A DNA stretch of 64,000 bases from Halorussus lipolyticus (GCF_029338375.1 NZ_CP119804.1:2128955-2192954), one strand, 5' to 3'. Shown: positions 23,800-33,090, counted from the stretch's first letter. The notes: generated by a model from the letters alone, not told the origin. A program made the numbers and translations.

Positions 23800-25113
23800 T
23801 TAGGTGTAGGAACTCCAGAGCGAGAAGTTCGCGGTGTCGATGTTTTGGGTCTGGAAGTTGCTGTCGCCGGAACCGTTGAACACTTGGTCGTCGTTGAGTC
23901 GGAGGTCAGAGCCGAGCGAGGACGCCACGTCGTCCAAGTTCGACCGAGCGGTGGCCGAGGACTTTGCGCTCCCCATCAGGATGACAGCGCCGCCGTTGGA
24001 GACGAAGGTGCCGAGCGCGTCCTTCTCGGCGGTGGTGAACGCGTCGTAGGGGCTGGTGACGACGATGGCTCGGGCCGTCGAGAGCGCGTTGTCGCCCGCG
24101 CCGTCGAAGGTGTTGACCTGCTCGAAGGCGATGCCCTGTCCTTCGAGGTAGCGCTGGTAGTTCACTGCGTCCTCGTTCGACAGCGCGTAGTCGGCGTTGA
24201 ACTGGTGGTGGCCGCCGTCGATGAGGACCTGCCCGGACTTGCTCGACAGCGAGTCGATGAGGTTGGTCAGGAAGACGAAGTGCTGACCGGACGCGTCGTG
24301 CTCCTCGCTGATGAACAGGCCGCCGACCATCGCGGTGTTGACCGATTCGTCCACGCCCACCAGCGGGATGTCGCCGCTGTAGCTGTAGCCGCCGTCGAGG
24401 CTCTGGGTCGAACCGCTCGGCGCGGAGACGGGCGCACGCGAGTCGGCGAGGCCGCCGGTGTCGGTGCGGACGCTGGAGACGTTCGGGAAGAAGACCTCGG
24501 AAACGGGGTCGTCGTCAACCTCGGAGGTGTTGGCGGGGTCGCTCCGGCCCCAGACGCCGACGCCGTTCGACTGGGCGGTGGCCTCGGCGCTCCAGAAGTC
24601 GTCGTGCTTGGTGAGGCTAGAACCGTAGACGCGAGCGTAGCCCTGTTCGATGATATCGCGGTTGTAGAGGGTGTCCATCGACCCGTCGCCGTTCTTGTCG
24701 TACTTGATGTACGCCAGCAGGCGACCGAAGGGGTCCATCTCGGCCTCTTGTTCGTCCACGGCGATTTTGACCGAGGTTCCGTCCGGGAACTCGTTTTTGG
24801 CGTAGTCAGAGGCGTTCTCGCCCCACTTCGAGAGGTACTTGTCGTCCTCGATGCCTTCCCACTCGGGGACGCTCTCGTAGCGACCGTTCCGCCGGGTCTC
24901 GGGCGTGTCGAGACCGAGGACGCGAATCTCGTACTCCGTACCGTCGCTGTCGAGGGTCACGTCGATGGTGTCGCCGTCGGTCACGTCGGTGACGGTGGCG
25001 TCGTACCACGTGCCCGGTTCGAGTTGGGTGTCAGCCGCTACAGCCGTCTGGGTCGCCGACAGACCGCCTACAGCGGCCGTCGTCAACGTTCCGAGGAACT
25101 TGCGTCGGTCCAT
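23800..25113 (-). CDS. Tat-exported staphylococcal-nuclease-like protein with one GATase-like domain
   Basis: A 437-residue paralogue of the next gene downstream. The ATG at 25113 gives MDRRKFLGTLTTAAVGGLSA, a Tat signal; a longer open frame upstream lacks one. The nuclease domain (about 35-190) has VTDVTDGDTIDVTLDSDG, YEIRVLGLDTPETRRNGRYE and EMDPFGRLLAYIKYDKNGDG, with all five expected catalytic positions. The C-terminal half (about 225-437) is a single DUF4350-like domain (QVLIDGGHHQFNADYALSNE, RAIVVTSPYDAFTTAEKDAL). Compared with its neighbour it lacks the N-terminal extra domain, so one probably arose from the other by duplication plus domain loss or gain. A secreted nuclease role is expected. 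Confidence 0.82.
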   Translation of the reverse strand: MDRRKFLGTLTTAAVGGLSATQTAVAADTQLEPGTWYDATVTDVTDGDTIDVTLDSDGTEYEIRVLGLDTPETRRNGRYESVPEWEGIEDDKYLSKWGENASDYAKNEFPDGTSVKIAVDEQEAEMDPFGRLLAYIKYDKNGDGSMDTLYNRDIIEQGYARVYGSSLTKHDDFWSAEATAQSNGVGVWGRSDPANTSEVDDDPVSEVFFPNVSSVRTDTGGLADSRAPVSAPSGSTQSLDGGYSYSGDIPLVGVDESVNTAMVGGLFISEEHDASGQHFVFLTNLIDSLSSKSGQVLIDGGHHQFNADYALSNEDAVNYQRYLEGQGIAFEQVNTFDGAGDNALSTARAIVVTSPYDAFTTAEKDALGTFVSNGGAVILMGSAKSSATARSNLDDVASSLGSDLRLNDDQVFNGSGDSNFQTQNIDTANFSLWSSYT

Positions 25114-25346
25114 TTGCAATTTGGTTCCTGCACCCCCAGTTATTAAATTTAAATATTTGGCACCAGTTCCACTACATGGGAAACAAACGACTACATACAA
25201 GATTCATTTGTAAAATATTTGTATAGAAATTATGCGCGACTGCCATACCTCTCCGAGGCCGAGAGGACACACCCGACCGAACCGACTGGAGACAGATTTT
25301 CGCCCCGAGGGAAAGCGACTTTGCCGTGCCACCGAAACCTCCTCGC
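25114..25346. other. Intergenic region, AT-rich promoter area
   Basis: No gene seen. AAATTTAAATATTTGG near 25144-25159 is the TATA area of the nuclease gene on the minus strand. AAAATATTTGTATAG near 25211-25225 may serve hisH on the plus strand. Confidence 0.45.
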
Positions 25347-26009
25347 ATGAGTACCATCGAGAGCGACGAACCGGAAACGACCGGCGCATCGGTCGTCGTG
25401 GTCGATTACGGACTGGGCAATCTCCGAAGTGTCACGCGCGGCCTCGAACGCGCGGGCGCGGAGGTCAAAATTAGTGACGACCCCGAGACGTTCGAGGACG
25501 CCGACGGCGTAGTCCTGCCCGGCGTGGGCGCGTTTCGGGAAGGCGTCGAAAACGCCGGGCCGTACCGCGAGGCGCTCCTCGACGTCGCCGAGAGCGGGAC
25601 GCCCGTCTTCGGCATCTGTCTCGGGATGCAGATGCTCTTGACGACCAGCGAGGAGGCCGAGCGCGCGGGGGAAGACGATGTGCAGGGCCTCGACCTGATT
25701 CCGGGCACCAACGTCCGGTTCGACGAGGGCCAGAAAGTCCCCCACATGGGGTGGAACCAACTCGACGTACAGCGCGACCACCCGCTGGTGGAGGGCGTGG
25801 ACGGCGAATACGCGTACTTCGTCCACTCCTACTACGCGGTGCCGGACGACGAGAATGCGGTGGTAGCGACGACTGACTACGAAATCGAGTTCCCCGCCAT
25901 CGTCGCCAACGACGAGGGCACCATCTTCGGCACGCAGTTCCACCCCGAAAAGAGCGGCGAGACCGGACTGCGAATCCTCCGGAACTTCGTGGACATCTGC
26001 TCGCCGTAA
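25347..26009 (+). CDS. hisH: Imidazole glycerol phosphate synthase glutaminase subunit HisH
   Basis: A 220-residue class I amidotransferase specific for histidine synthesis. VVVVDYGLGNLRSVTRGLER (about 18-37), VLPGVGAFREG, the Cys loop FGICLGMQMLL, VPHMGWNQL and the His/Glu segment FGTQFHPEKSG identify HisH. It supplies ammonia to HisF in forming imidazole glycerol phosphate and AICAR. The ATG at 25347 was chosen because the codons upstream are unlike the family start. hisF is not adjacent; hisG is at 59 kb, so the pathway genes are scattered. Confidence 0.93.
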   Translation: MSTIESDEPETTGASVVVVDYGLGNLRSVTRGLERAGAEVKISDDPETFEDADGVVLPGVGAFREGVENAGPYREALLDVAESGTPVFGICLGMQMLLTTSEEAERAGEDDVQGLDLIPGTNVRFDEGQKVPHMGWNQLDVQRDHPLVEGVDGEYAYFVHSYYAVPDDENAVVATTDYEIEFPAIVANDEGTIFGTQFHPEKSGETGLRILRNFVDICSP

Positions 26010-26307
26010 AATCACTAGCACTAGAAGAAAACGTTGAGCGACTCGTTGCGCGAACTGCTTCCGTCTCTCGTCTGGTAGTTCAGTTTCTATCCGTGGGTTT
26101 CGTTACTGACGTGAGTGGGGACGACGCATTCGAACAGCGTTCGAGGGTTAGTGTGCTCTAATTTCACCCTCTCAGTATTACCATCTTTCTTATGGATTAT
26201 TCTTATTATGAATAGTTTATGGCCAAACGATTTATAGAAATTCGTACCATACTTAGAAAACTTTTAGAATAGGGGATTTCAAAAAGAGAGTGGAGTTAGT
26301 GATTGCT
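26010..26307. promoter_or_regulatory. AT-rich intergenic region before the repeat peptide gene
   Basis: About 300 bp without a gene, strongly AT-rich between 26160 and 26285. TTTATAGAAATT (26230-26241) and ACTTTTAGAATAG (26262-26274) are TATA-like; the second lies about 40 nt before the ATG at 26308. Confidence 0.45.
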
Positions 26308-26574
26308 ATGAACACTCGAACCTTCGGAGTCCTCGTCGGATTCGTCGTCTTAGGTATCGCTTTCACCGGCGGTGCGACAGCGAGTCCCATCACCGGCCCG
26401 AGTACCGCCGACGCGCCCATCACGGCCGATGGCCCGATTACTGCTGACCGGCCCATCACCCAATCGCCGATTACGGCCGACGGTCCGATTACCCAGTCCC
26501 CGATTACGGCGGACCGACCCATCACCCAGTCGCCGATTACGGGTCCGATTACCTACTCGCCCATCACGAGTTAA
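26308..26574 (+). CDS. Small secreted protein made of P-I-T repeats
   Basis: An 88-residue protein starting MNTRTFGVLVGFVVLGIAFT, a clear signal peptide ending near GGATAS. The whole mature part (about residues 27-88) is a string of units P-I-T-A-D-[GR] and P-I-T-Q-S in alternation, about 10-12 copies of the tripeptide P-I-T, then ends PITYSPITS. There are no charged patches other than one Asp per unit, no Cys and no membrane anchor. No family is recognised; a repetitive, possibly solenoid or extended surface peptide is all that can be said. A T6 run 19 nt after the stop may terminate it. Confidence 0.65.
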   Translation: MNTRTFGVLVGFVVLGIAFTGGATASPITGPSTADAPITADGPITADRPITQSPITADGPITQSPITADRPITQSPITGPITYSPITS

Positions 26575-26592
26575 CGACGCTCGTTTCCCGAA

Positions 26593-26598
26593 TTTTTT
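26593..26598 (+). terminator. Oligo-T terminator after the repeat peptide gene
   Basis: T6 run in CCCGAATTTTTTATCG, 19 nt past the stop at 26574, consistent with archaeal U-tract termination. Confidence 0.4.
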
Positions 26599-26868
26599 AT
26601 CGACCACAGCGAACTCGGCCAGTTCGTCCCTCGAGCGCCAGTAGCGACTCCGTTCGGTATTTCGCCCGAGGTGTGGTGGCGAAAATCGGTCGGCCACATT
26701 CAGTTAATATCTCTAATAAATGCGTCGTTAATTTTTTATTTAGGGGACGTGATTGTCATTGCGGAGGTGAACCATGCTACTCCCTGTCATTAATCGGTAC
26801 CGTTGCGGCGGTCCGATTTGGTGCTGAATCGCTGTGAGCGAAGCATCGCCAGCCAAAAAATTTCGCTC

Positions 26869-27216
26869 TTACAGGAAGTCGCGCACGTCCGAGTACCACA
26901 TGTCGTGGTCGTCCACCTCGCCGACGCGGCGCGCGATGGCCACCGCGATGACGTGCCAGCAGAGGTCCGTCGGGTCGTCGTGGTCTAAGTTGTACTCGCT
27001 GTCCCGACAGCCACAGCCATGCCCCTCCACGACGTACTCGTCGTCGTAGCCCACGACGACGGTGAAATCCCGATACTCCTTGACCCGACTTTCCGAGACG
27101 GCCTCGATGGCCTTCGCTCCTCGGTCGTCGTGGACCGACAGGATGCGATTGGTGACGCTCGGGGTGAGTTCGCCCGCCTCCGAGAGGTCGTCTTGCCACT
27201 CCTCGACTTCGTTCAT
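26869..27216 (-). CDS. SWIM zinc-finger protein
   Basis: A 115-residue protein. The C-terminal half contains VEGHGCGCRDSEYN and DPTDLCWHVIAVAIARRVGE, giving C-x-C-x(n)-C-x-H, the SWIM zinc-binding signature. The ATG at 27216 gives MNEVEEWQDDLSEAGELTPS and a normal length for the haloarchaeal SWIM proteins; a longer open frame upstream has atypical codon content. SWIM domains bind DNA or protein partners, and in some organisms act with Rad51/RadA paralogues. No partner is encoded next door. Confidence 0.78.
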   Translation of the reverse strand: MNEVEEWQDDLSEAGELTPSVTNRILSVHDDRGAKAIEAVSESRVKEYRDFTVVVGYDDEYVVEGHGCGCRDSEYNLDHDDPTDLCWHVIAVAIARRVGEVDDHDMWYSDVRDFL

Positions 27217-27730
27217 GGCGCTGGCCTCCTTCGAACGGCAGGGGCCTCCTCGGGGTCGGCGGCGTCGGCCGGGAACACGCGAGACGGGTTCGGACGGTGG
27301 ACCTAAACAGGTTCCGGTGTCGCGTTTTCGGGATGGTTCGTCGGTCCTCCGTGCTTCGTCACGTCCCGCCGAAATCGAAGCCAGCGAGCGTTTCCGGTGG
27401 AAAGTACCACCGAGCGTTCGCCGGTGAGCCAATCTGTCTTTTCGAAGTTGAAGAAATGAACATGACTTATTAGACATTAATTATATTTCTAAGGCACATA
27501 ATTAGTCACTCCTACATCGTCCTCTGCGCTACGAGGGTTTAAATCCAAGAACGGGACCAACCCTGCTCGGACGTTTCGCGCGGTCACGCGACCGGTGCGC
27601 GGTAACACCGCCTCGCTGGTGTCGGAGCCACCCCATCCCGTGACTGCCAGTCCGACTAACCGGAAACGGCTGTGCCAGACGGTCGAAACGCATCGGTTGG
27701 CTTTTCGCCGGGGAGCCATCACCTACGGGT
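27217..27730. other. Intergenic region with hairpin and AT-rich inverted repeat
   Basis: About 510 bp with no credible gene. It holds a CGGTGG...CCACCG hairpin near 27389-27408 similar to ones in the dispersed element but in reverse orientation, and an AT-rich inverted repeat TAATTAT / ATAATTA at 27478-27484 and 27498-27504. GGTTTAAATCC at 27537-27547 is a TATA-like word of either strand. Confidence 0.5.
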
Positions 27731-28840
27731 ATGCGCGTCAGCGAAGGCGGGGTCGAGGTCGAGGTCCCCGAACAACCCGAGGAGGGAATCGGCGACGAGG
27801 TGTTTTTCAACCCGGTCCAAGAGTTGAACCGCGACCTGACCGTGGCGACGCTCCGGGCCTACCGGGACCGCGAGCCGCGCGCGGAGTACTACCTCGACGC
27901 GATGGCCGCCAGCGGCGTCCGCGGCGTCCGAGCGGCGGCCGAGGACTGGAACGTCACCCTCGCGGACATCGACGAGGAGGCCATCGACCTCTGTGAGCGA
28001 AATCTCCGGCGAAACGGTCTCGACGGCGAGGTCGTCCAGCGCGACGCCAACGCGCTGATGCACGAGGAGGTCTTCGACGTGGTGGACATCGACCCGTTCG
28101 GGACGCCGATTCCCTTCGCGGACGCGGCGTTCGCCAACACTCGGGATTTGGTTTGTGTCACCGCGACCGACACCGCGCCGCTCTGCGGGGCGCACTTCCA
28201 CAGCGGCGTCCGCAAGTACAGCGCCGTCCCGCAGAACACCGATTACCACGCCGAGATGGGCGTGCGCATCCTGCTGTCGGCGATGGCCCGCACCGCCGCG
28301 CGCTACGACGCCGGCGTCACGCCAATCCTGACCCACGCGACCAACCACTACGTCCGGACCTACCTCGAACTCGACCACAGCGCGAGCGATGCCAACGCCG
28401 CCATCGACCAGTTGGGCCACGTCTACCACTGCGAGGACTGCCTGCACCGCGAACACGACGAGGGCCTGATTGCCGACCCCCTCGACGCCTGCCCGGAGTG
28501 CGGCGGCGAGCGCATGCTGACCGCCGGACCGCTGTGGCTCGGACCGACCCACGACGCCGACTTCGTGGCCGAGGTCCGCGACGAGGTGGACGAGTCGATG
28601 GGCACCGAGACCAAAATCGAGCGCCTCCTCGACACTCTCGAAGGCGAACTCCACCTGCCGACCCACTACGACCAGCACCGCCTCTGCAAGGAGTGGGGCC
28701 GGTCGGCGTCGAGTATGGACGAGTTCCTCGGCCACCTGCGCGACGCCGGATTCGAGGCCTCGCGCACCCACTACGGGGGGACCACGTTTAAGACGCGGGC
28801 CACGGTCGAAGACATCAGGGAAGCGACACGGGACTCGTAA
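27731..28840 (+). CDS. trm1: tRNA (guanine26-N2)-dimethyltransferase Trm1
   Basis: A 369-residue protein of normal archaeal Trm1 length. Motifs: [20 protein letters not shown] (about 24-43), the SAM site [33 protein letters not shown] (motif IV D-P-F-G) and [19 protein letters not shown]-terminal zinc-binding pattern CEDCLHREH...CPECGGERM follows. It dimethylates G26 in tRNA. A good ATG at 27731 opens [20 protein letters not shown], where archaeal Trm1 begin. Confidence 0.95.
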   Translation: MRVSEGGVEVEVPEQPEEGIGDEVFFNPVQELNRDLTVATLRAYRDREPRAEYYLDAMAASGVRGVRAAAEDWNVTLADIDEEAIDLCERNLRRNGLDGEVVQRDANALMHEEVFDVVDIDPFGTPIPFADAAFANTRDLVCVTATDTAPLCGAHFHSGVRKYSAVPQNTDYHAEMGVRILLSAMARTAARYDAGVTPILTHATNHYVRTYLELDHSASDANAAIDQLGHVYHCEDCLHREHDEGLIADPLDACPECGGERMLTAGPLWLGPTHDADFVAEVRDEVDESMGTETKIERLLDTLEGELHLPTHYDQHRLCKEWGRSASSMDEFLGHLRDAGFEASRTHYGGTTFKTRATVEDIREATRDS

Positions 28841-28902
28841 CTTCGGTGGCAAAACCGGATACCGGACGTATTGCCAATGAATATTTGTATCTCGTTGGCG
28901 AA

Positions 28903-30150
28903 ATGAGTCGCGTGCCCAGTCTCGGAACCGCCGCGAACGTCGGTCGCTCGGTCATCGAGGAGGCCCGAGAGCAGGAGATAACCTTCCTCGCGGCGAGTAC
29001 CGCCTACTACTCGTTCGTCTCGCTCATCCCCCTGTTAGTGCTGGCGTTCGTCGTCGTGACCTTCGTCGCTGGCGACCAGTTCGCTCGGGAAGTCGTCAAT
29101 CAGGCGTCGGGCCTGCTGACGGCGACCGGCCAGTCGGAACTGCAGGAGTTCATCACGAACCCGAGCGGTCGCGGCGGGACGACGATAATCGGACTGGTCG
29201 TACTCGCGTGGAGCGCAATCAAGGTGTTCCGAGGCTTCGACGAGGCCTTCTCGGCCATCTACGCGACCGACGCGAAAACCGGACTCGTGGACCAAGTCAA
29301 GGACGCCCTCCTCGTGCTGACCGCTATCGGGGCCGGCGTCGTCGTCGTCGTACTGGCGGGCGCGGTAACCGCGCTTTTCCCGCAGTTCCCGTTCGTCGGC
29401 GTCGTCACGACGCTGATTCAGTTGGTAGCACTCGTCCCGGTGTTCCTCCCGCTGTACGTCATCTTCCCCGACGCGGACGTGTCGATTCGGGAGGCGCTCC
29501 CCGGAGCCGTGCTGGTCACGCTCGGCTGGACGGTACTACAGGTGCTGTTTCGCGTCTACGCCGGGGTCTCCTCGACCAGTCCGTCCCAGTTTCTCGGCAC
29601 CGCGCTGTTGCTGGTGACGTGGTTGTACTTCGCCAGCATCCTCGTCCTGCTGGGCGCGGTGGTGAACATCGTTCTCGCCAACCGCGGCAGTTACGCAAAG
29701 CGAACCAAACAACCGGAAGAAACCCGCATCGAACGCAAACGAAAACTACTCTCCCAATACATGAGTGACGACGAATCCGCTCCCGACATCGTGGAACTCC
29801 GCGACGAACTCCGGGAGTTGCGAGCAGACGTAGAATCGTTCGAAGAGGACATCGAATCGCGCACGGTCGAGAAGCCGGAAGTCGAGTCGGAGCTGAAACA
29901 GTACGTCCGAAGGCGGATGCGCAGAGGCCACGCCAGAGGCTGGGGTCCGTACCTCGTCCTGCTGTACGGGACCGCGATGACCCTCGGGGCGTTCTACTGG
30001 CTTCGCGGAGCGTGGGCCATCTTCGCCATGGGCGTCGTCTGGCTCTCGACGCTGGGGCTGTACGTCCTGATGGTGATGTTCGGCTTCGGTGCCAGCGCGC
30101 TGAGCCTCCCGGCCCGCATCAGCGACCGCATCGGTAACTTCCGGTCGTAG
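28903..30150 (+). CDS. YihY/BrkB family membrane protein
   Basis: A 415-residue protein. From ATG 28903 the family pattern EEAREQEITFLAASTAYYSF (about 21-40) is followed by VSLIPLLVLAFVVVTFVAG and about six helices, with VLAWSAIKVFRGFDEAFSAI and STSPSQFLGTALLLVTWLYF as diagnostic blocks. It is an inner-membrane protein once annotated as RNase BN in bacteria and linked to complement resistance in Bordetella; its activity is unknown. A charged linker with coiled-coil character (about 280-345) leads to two extra C-terminal helices. An upstream GTG at 28846 is possible but overlaps a TATA-like AATATTTGTAT (28879-28889). Confidence 0.85.
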   Translation: MSRVPSLGTAANVGRSVIEEAREQEITFLAASTAYYSFVSLIPLLVLAFVVVTFVAGDQFAREVVNQASGLLTATGQSELQEFITNPSGRGGTTIIGLVVLAWSAIKVFRGFDEAFSAIYATDAKTGLVDQVKDALLVLTAIGAGVVVVVLAGAVTALFPQFPFVGVVTTLIQLVALVPVFLPLYVIFPDADVSIREALPGAVLVTLGWTVLQVLFRVYAGVSSTSPSQFLGTALLLVTWLYFASILVLLGAVVNIVLANRGSYAKRTKQPEETRIERKRKLLSQYMSDDESAPDIVELRDELRELRADVESFEEDIESRTVEKPEVESELKQYVRRRMRRGHARGWGPYLVLLYGTAMTLGAFYWLRGAWAIFAMGVVWLSTLGLYVLMVMFGFGASALSLPARISDRIGNFRS

Positions 30151-30183
30151 CGCATAACTCTCCCCGGAAACTAGGTCCGGGAA

Positions 30184-31011
30184 ATGCCCGGACGCGGACT
30201 CGGAATCACGGAAGCCCTTGACGAAGCCCTGCCGGCGGTTATCCAAGAGCTGTTCACATTCCTCACGCAGTTGGGCGATGCGTGGTTTCTGTTTACTGCG
30301 GTCGCGCTGGTCTACTGGTTCGTCAACCGACGGCGCGGCGCGTTCGCGCTGTCGGCGATACTCGGCGCGCTGGCGCTGACCCTCGCACTGAAGGGACTCT
30401 TCGAACTCCCGCGTCCGCCAGCAGACCTCCACGTGGGTCACGCCTCGGGGTACGGCTTCCCGAGCGGCCACGCTATCGGCGCGACGACGCTCTGGGCGCT
30501 CCTCGCGCTGGTCCTCGAACGCGGGTCCCACCGCTGGCGCGCAATCGGGGCCGGGGCCGTCGTCGCAGTCGTGGCGACCTCACGGCTGGTCATCGGGGTC
30601 CACTACATCGTGGACGTGGTGGTCGGCATCGCCATCGCCCTGACGTACCTCGCCGTACTGCTGTACGTGACCGAGTGGAGTCCGACGCGGGGGTTCGCCG
30701 TCGCGGCCGGAATCACCGTCGTCGCGCTCGCCACGAACGGTCTCACTCCCGATTCGGTAGCGATGGTCGCGGGCGTCGCCGGCGCGGCGGGGACGTGGGT
30801 GCTACTCGACACCAGACCGAGCGGGTCGGTTCACCTGCCCGCGGCAGTCGTGGGATTGGCCGGTCTCGGCGCACTCGGCTACGTGGGCAACCGATTCGAC
30901 CTCCCGCTGGCCGGCGTGTTCGTCCTGAACCTACTGGTGCCAGTCGGTATCCTGACCCTACCGCTGGTGGTCGAACGGGCGAAAAAAGCGCGGTCGGCGT
31001 CCCCGACCTAA
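30184..31011 (+). CDS. PAP2-family membrane phosphatase
   Basis: A 275-residue integral membrane protein with the three phosphatidic-acid-phosphatase motifs: KGLFELPRP (K-x6-R-P, about 75-83), YGFPSGHAIG (P-S-G-H, about 95-104) and SRLVIGVHYIVDV (S-R-x5-H-x3-D). It should dephosphorylate a lipid phosphate or polyprenyl pyrophosphate at the outer membrane face. The C-terminal hundred residues add further helices. It lies 33 bp downstream of the YihY gene and may share its transcript. Confidence 0.88.
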   Translation: MPGRGLGITEALDEALPAVIQELFTFLTQLGDAWFLFTAVALVYWFVNRRRGAFALSAILGALALTLALKGLFELPRPPADLHVGHASGYGFPSGHAIGATTLWALLALVLERGSHRWRAIGAGAVVAVVATSRLVIGVHYIVDVVVGIAIALTYLAVLLYVTEWSPTRGFAVAAGITVVALATNGLTPDSVAMVAGVAGAAGTWVLLDTRPSGSVHLPAAVVGLAGLGALGYVGNRFDLPLAGVFVLNLLVPVGILTLPLVVERAKKARSASPT

Positions 31012-31059
31012 AACGGGTCGGGCGCAGTCGCGCTACCGACCTCAGATGGCGCGGCGTCC

Positions 31060-32442
31060 TCAGAACTTTTCGAGGTACTTCTCTTTCTCCCACGACGAGA
31101 CGTGGGTCTTGTAGTCGGCGTAGTCGGCGCGCTTGGCCTCCGCGAACTTCTCGGTCACGTGGTCGCCCAGCGCCTCGCGGATGACGTCGTCGTCTTCGAG
31201 CGCGTCGATTGCAGTGTCGAGGTTGCCGGGCAGGGTCGTGATGCCGTACTCCTCGCGCTTCTCGTCGTCGAACTCGTAGATGTCCTCGCGGACGGGTTCA
31301 CCGGGGTCGGCGTCGTTCTCGATGCCGTCGAGGCCCGCCTTGATGACCACGGCGAGCGCGAGGTAGGGGTTGCACGAGGGGTCGGGACTCCGAATCTCGA
31401 AGCGGGAACTCGCACCGGCGGCGTCGGGGACGCGCAGGAGCGCCGACCGGTTCACGTCGGACCACGCGACGTAGACCGGGGCCTCGTAGCCGGGGACCAG
31501 ACGCTTGTAGGAGTTGACGGTCGGGTTCGTGACCGCGGTGAACGCCTCGGCGTGGTCGAGGACCCCGCCCATGAACTTGTAGGCGGTCTCCGAGAGGTTG
31601 AACTCGTCGTCCTCGTCGGCGAAGGCGTTGCCCTCGTCGTCGAACAGGCTGATGTGGCTGTGCATGCCCGACCCGTTGATGGCGCTGATAGGCTTGGGCA
31701 TGAACGTGGCGTGGATGTCGTTCTGCTCGGCGACGGCGCGGACGACGGCGCGGAAGGTAGCGATGTTGTCGGCGGCCGAGAGGGCGTCGTCGTACTTGAA
31801 GTTGATTTCGTGCTGGCCGTCGGCGACTTCGTGGTGACTGGCCTCGACCTCGAAGCCCATCTGTTCGAGCGTGAAGATGATTTCGCGGCGCACGTCGGAG
31901 GCGAGGTCCTTCGGCGCAAGGTCGAAGTAGCCGCCGGAGTCGTGGGGCTTGGTGGTAGCGCGGCCGTCCTCGTCCTTCTCGAACAGGAAGAACTCGGGTT
32001 CGGGACCGATGCTGACCGTGTAGCCCATCTCCTCGGCCTCGGCGAGGACGCTCTTGAGAACTTGGCGGGGACCACCCTCGAAGGGCGTCCCGTCAGTGTT
32101 TACCACGTCGCAGATAAGTCGGGCGCTCGCGGTGTCGCCGTCCGAGCGCCACGGGAGAACCGCGAACGTCTCGGGGTCGGGTTCGAGCCGCATGTCGCTC
32201 TCCTGAATCCGGACGAAGCCCTCGATGGACGAGCCGTCGAACCAGATGCCCTCCTCGAAGGCCTTCTCGACCTGCGAGGCCGGAACGCTGACGTTCTTGA
32301 CCGTCCCCGTGATGTCCGTGAACTGGAGGCGCACGAAGTCCACGTTCTCCTCGTCGATACGGTCCAGTACGTCCTGTTCGGCCTCGGTCAGCTCGGATTC
32401 CTTGGAAGCCGCGATTTGTCCATCCGTCATCTTTGTTGGCAT
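31060..32442 (-). CDS. glnA: Glutamine synthetase type I
   Basis: A 460-residue enzyme: [20 protein letters not shown] (N-terminal beta-grasp), [20 protein letters not shown] (active-site loop), the ATP motif IKPTP-equivalent region around [38 protein letters not shown] and a C-terminal [12 protein letters not shown]. It makes glutamine from glutamate, ammonia and ATP and is the main nitrogen-assimilation enzyme. The adenylylation loop of the bacterial beta type is not obvious. Start ATG 32442 fits a TATA element (TTTTACTAA, 32459-32467) at near-leaderless spacing; ATG 32430 is the alternative. The divergent neighbour is an Lrp-type regulator. Confidence 0.95.
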   Translation of the reverse strand: MPTKMTDGQIAASKESELTEAEQDVLDRIDEENVDFVRLQFTDITGTVKNVSVPASQVEKAFEEGIWFDGSSIEGFVRIQESDMRLEPDPETFAVLPWRSDGDTASARLICDVVNTDGTPFEGGPRQVLKSVLAEAEEMGYTVSIGPEPEFFLFEKDEDGRATTKPHDSGGYFDLAPKDLASDVRREIIFTLEQMGFEVEASHHEVADGQHEINFKYDDALSAADNIATFRAVVRAVAEQNDIHATFMPKPISAINGSGMHSHISLFDDEGNAFADEDDEFNLSETAYKFMGGVLDHAEAFTAVTNPTVNSYKRLVPGYEAPVYVAWSDVNRSALLRVPDAAGASSRFEIRSPDPSCNPYLALAVVIKAGLDGIENDADPGEPVREDIYEFDDEKREEYGITTLPGNLDTAIDALEDDDVIREALGDHVTEKFAEAKRADYADYKTHVSSWEKEKYLEKF

Positions 32443-32555
32443 TCTACACCACTACATCCATTAGTAAAACGTTACCGGTTCGCCCAATTCTGGCTTTTCG
32501 GCCTAGAATTGGATATTCGTAAAATTCTAAAGGCCGGCGGACGTTGGTGGACGTA
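32443..32555. promoter_or_regulatory. glnA-lrp divergent promoter with a perfect inverted repeat
   Basis: 113 bp. CCAATTCT (32484-32491) and AGAATTGG (32505-32512) form an exact 8-bp inverted repeat with a 13-bp spacer that itself holds GGC...GCC. TATA-like elements flank it: TTTTACTAA for glnA (minus) and AAAATTCTAAAGG for lrp (plus, 32521-32533). This is the layout of an operator bound by a dimeric regulator; Lrp is the obvious candidate. Confidence 0.6.
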
Positions 32556-33017
32556 ATGACGTACGAAAATCTCGACGCGAAATTGGTGAATGCACTGTTG
32601 GGCGACGGACGGGCCAGTCTCCGGAGTCTCGCCGAAGACCTCGACGTGTCGGTCACGACCGTCTCGAACCACCTCAAAGACCTCGAAGACTCGGGGGTCA
32701 TCGACGGCTACACGCCGAAAGTAGACTACGACGCGCTCGGATACGACGTGACGGCCATCATCCAACTCAAAGTCGAGGGTGACGCCCTGCCCGACGTGAC
32801 CGGGCGACTGCGGGACCACGACCAGATGATAAGCGTCTACGAGGTCACCGGGGACTACGACATCATCGCGGTCGGCAAGTTCTCGGACACCGACGGGATG
32901 AACCGCCAAATCAAGACTCTGCTCAACGACCCCGATATCAAGGAGTCCAACACCAGCGTCGTGTTGAACGCCGCTAGCGAACACGAGCAGTTCGACCTCG
33001 AAATTGACGGCGAATAG
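32556..33017 (+). CDS. lrp: Lrp/AsnC-family transcription regulator
   Basis: A 153-residue protein with an N-terminal helix-turn-helix ([20 protein letters not shown], then [20 protein letters not shown], residues about 10-49) and a C-terminal RAM-type effector and oligomerisation domain ([39 protein letters not shown]). The ATG at 32556 follows a TATA-like AAATTCTAAAGG. In haloarchaea an Lrp regulator beside glnA has been linked to control of glutamine synthetase; the inverted repeat between the two genes supports that here. Confidence 0.9.
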   Translation: MTYENLDAKLVNALLGDGRASLRSLAEDLDVSVTTVSNHLKDLEDSGVIDGYTPKVDYDALGYDVTAIIQLKVEGDALPDVTGRLRDHDQMISVYEVTGDYDIIAVGKFSDTDGMNRQIKTLLNDPDIKESNTSVVLNAASEHEQFDLEIDGE

Positions 33018-33090
33018 TTTCGTTCGGCTCTGATAATAAATTTGACCCGGTTCCGACAGGCTTTCAAGCGACGGAGAGTAGTTAGTCCCA

